Shown here: in pieces, positions 5,528 to 5,856 of the stretch | Layout of the letters: each line of letters starts with the position of its first letter | How positions within the stretch are numbered: the first letter of the stretch is position 1 | NCBI GenBank assembly: GCA_019240015.1 | Contig: JAFAZB010000206.1 | Coordinates: 1 to 5,856 of the forward strand | Reading direction: 5' to 3' | DNA: 5,856 nucleotides | From: Solirubrobacterales bacterium | GTDB lineage: Bacteria > Actinomycetota > Thermoleophilia > Solirubrobacterales > Solirubrobacteraceae | Program-made: the position numbers and the translations under genes | The notes under the pieces: generated by a model | The model's database searches: none | Seen by the model: only the letters and a program-made list of their open reading frames with translations | Told to the model about the DNA's origin: nothing

Positions 5528-5856
5528 GCCAGGCGACTCCTTCTGGAGGCGAGTCTTGCGATCAGGTTGAGGAGCAGGATCAGCGCTACGAGCGCCAACG
5601 CGGCGCCCCACGCGCGGTTGATGTTGGCGCTCTGAGAGGCGCCCAGGTCGTTGAAGATCTGGCCGGGAAGCGAGTTCATGGGCTGTCCGAGGTTGCCGCT
5701 CAGCACGTGCGCGGCCCCGATCGTGAACAGCAACGGCGCCGTCTCGCCCGCGGCTCGGGCGACCGCGAGCAGCGCTCCGGTCACCAGACCCGACCCGGCG
5801 GTGGGCAGCACGATCCGGGCGACCACGCGCCAGCGCGGCGCCCCGAGCGCGAGCGC
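5524..5856 (-). CDS. pstA: Phosphate ABC transporter permease PstA, C-terminal part
   Basis: PstA is one of the two membrane subunits forming the phosphate channel of the Pst importer. The visible 110 C-terminal residues begin in the cytoplasmic coupling loop that contacts PstB: LALGAPRWR followed by VVARIVLPTA is the second half of the EAA motif (a conserved Gly, then ILP). The PstA signature ARAAGETAPLLFT follows, then a predicted extracytoplasmic loop with SLPGQIFND, a last hydrophobic helix (AWGAALALVALILLLNLIA) and a basic end. The frame is open to the right edge, so the N-terminal helices and start are outside the window. A GTG at 5826 is internal to the EAA loop and is not the start. 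The stop overlaps the pstB start. pstC and the phosphate-binding protein pstS are expected further right, as in most pst operons. Confidence 0.96.
   Translation of the reverse strand, partial: ALALGAPRWRVVARIVLPTAGSGLVTGALLAVARAAGETAPLLFTIGAAHVLSGNLGQPMNSLPGQIFNDLGASQSANINRAWGAALALVALILLLNLIARLASRRSRLA
5537..5542 (-). promoter_or_regulatory. Ribosome binding site of pstB
   Basis: AAGGAG on the minus strand, 9 bases before the ATG at 5527, is the only strong Shine-Dalgarno sequence I found before a gene start in this window. It decides the pstB start against upstream in-frame alternatives. It lies inside the last codons of pstA. Confidence 0.75.

Noticed and set aside
1..5856. tRNA, rRNA, CRISPR, insertion sequence or attachment site
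   Set aside because: No regularly spaced repeats, transposase-like proteins, terminal inverted repeats or tRNA-like cloverleaf sequences were recognised by reading either strand.

Overview
The window is about 70% GC with strongly GC-biased third codon positions. It carries part of a high-affinity phosphate transport operon, a sensor kinase, and small membrane proteins of a type I associate with deep-branching Actinobacteriota (Thermoleophilia, Solirubrobacterales-like). Several genes lack a Shine-Dalgarno sequence and have a TANNNT box just before the start codon, which also fits an actinobacterium. The taxonomic placement is inference from protein style and codon use, not a database match.

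Layout. Positions 2-994 (+) hold the C-terminal part of a HAMP/HisKA/HATPase sensor histidine kinase whose start lies left of the window. Its tail overlaps by 59 bp, in convergent orientation, a four-helix membrane protein with a very basic N-terminus (936-1466, -). An 84-bp divergent gap (1467-1550) follows, with a 10-bp palindrome close to its centre. Next comes a signal-peptide-bearing, C-terminally anchored extracytoplasmic protein (1551-2198, +). Its stop shares a TTAA palindrome with the stop of the next, convergent gene. Positions 2195-3836 (-) hold two tandem paralogues of the peptidase E / S51 family (class I glutamine amidotransferase-like fold). Positions 3948-5856 (-) hold phoU, pstB and the 3' part of pstA.

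How the genes work together. pstA, pstB and phoU run as a tightly coupled unit: an ATGA overlap between pstA and pstB, and 2 bp between pstB and phoU. They encode the permease, ATPase and regulatory adaptor of phosphate uptake. The two peptidase E paralogues follow phoU on the same strand after 111 bp. They could be reached by read-through or have their own promoter; the sequence does not decide. The kinase probably pairs with a response regulator encoded left of the window, and nothing here ties it to the pst genes.

No RNA genes, CRISPR arrays, insertion sequences or phage genes were seen. The least ordinary feature is the pair of peptidase E paralogues: both keep the Ser nucleophile and the His, but neither has an Asp between them where the enterobacterial enzyme has its triad Asp.
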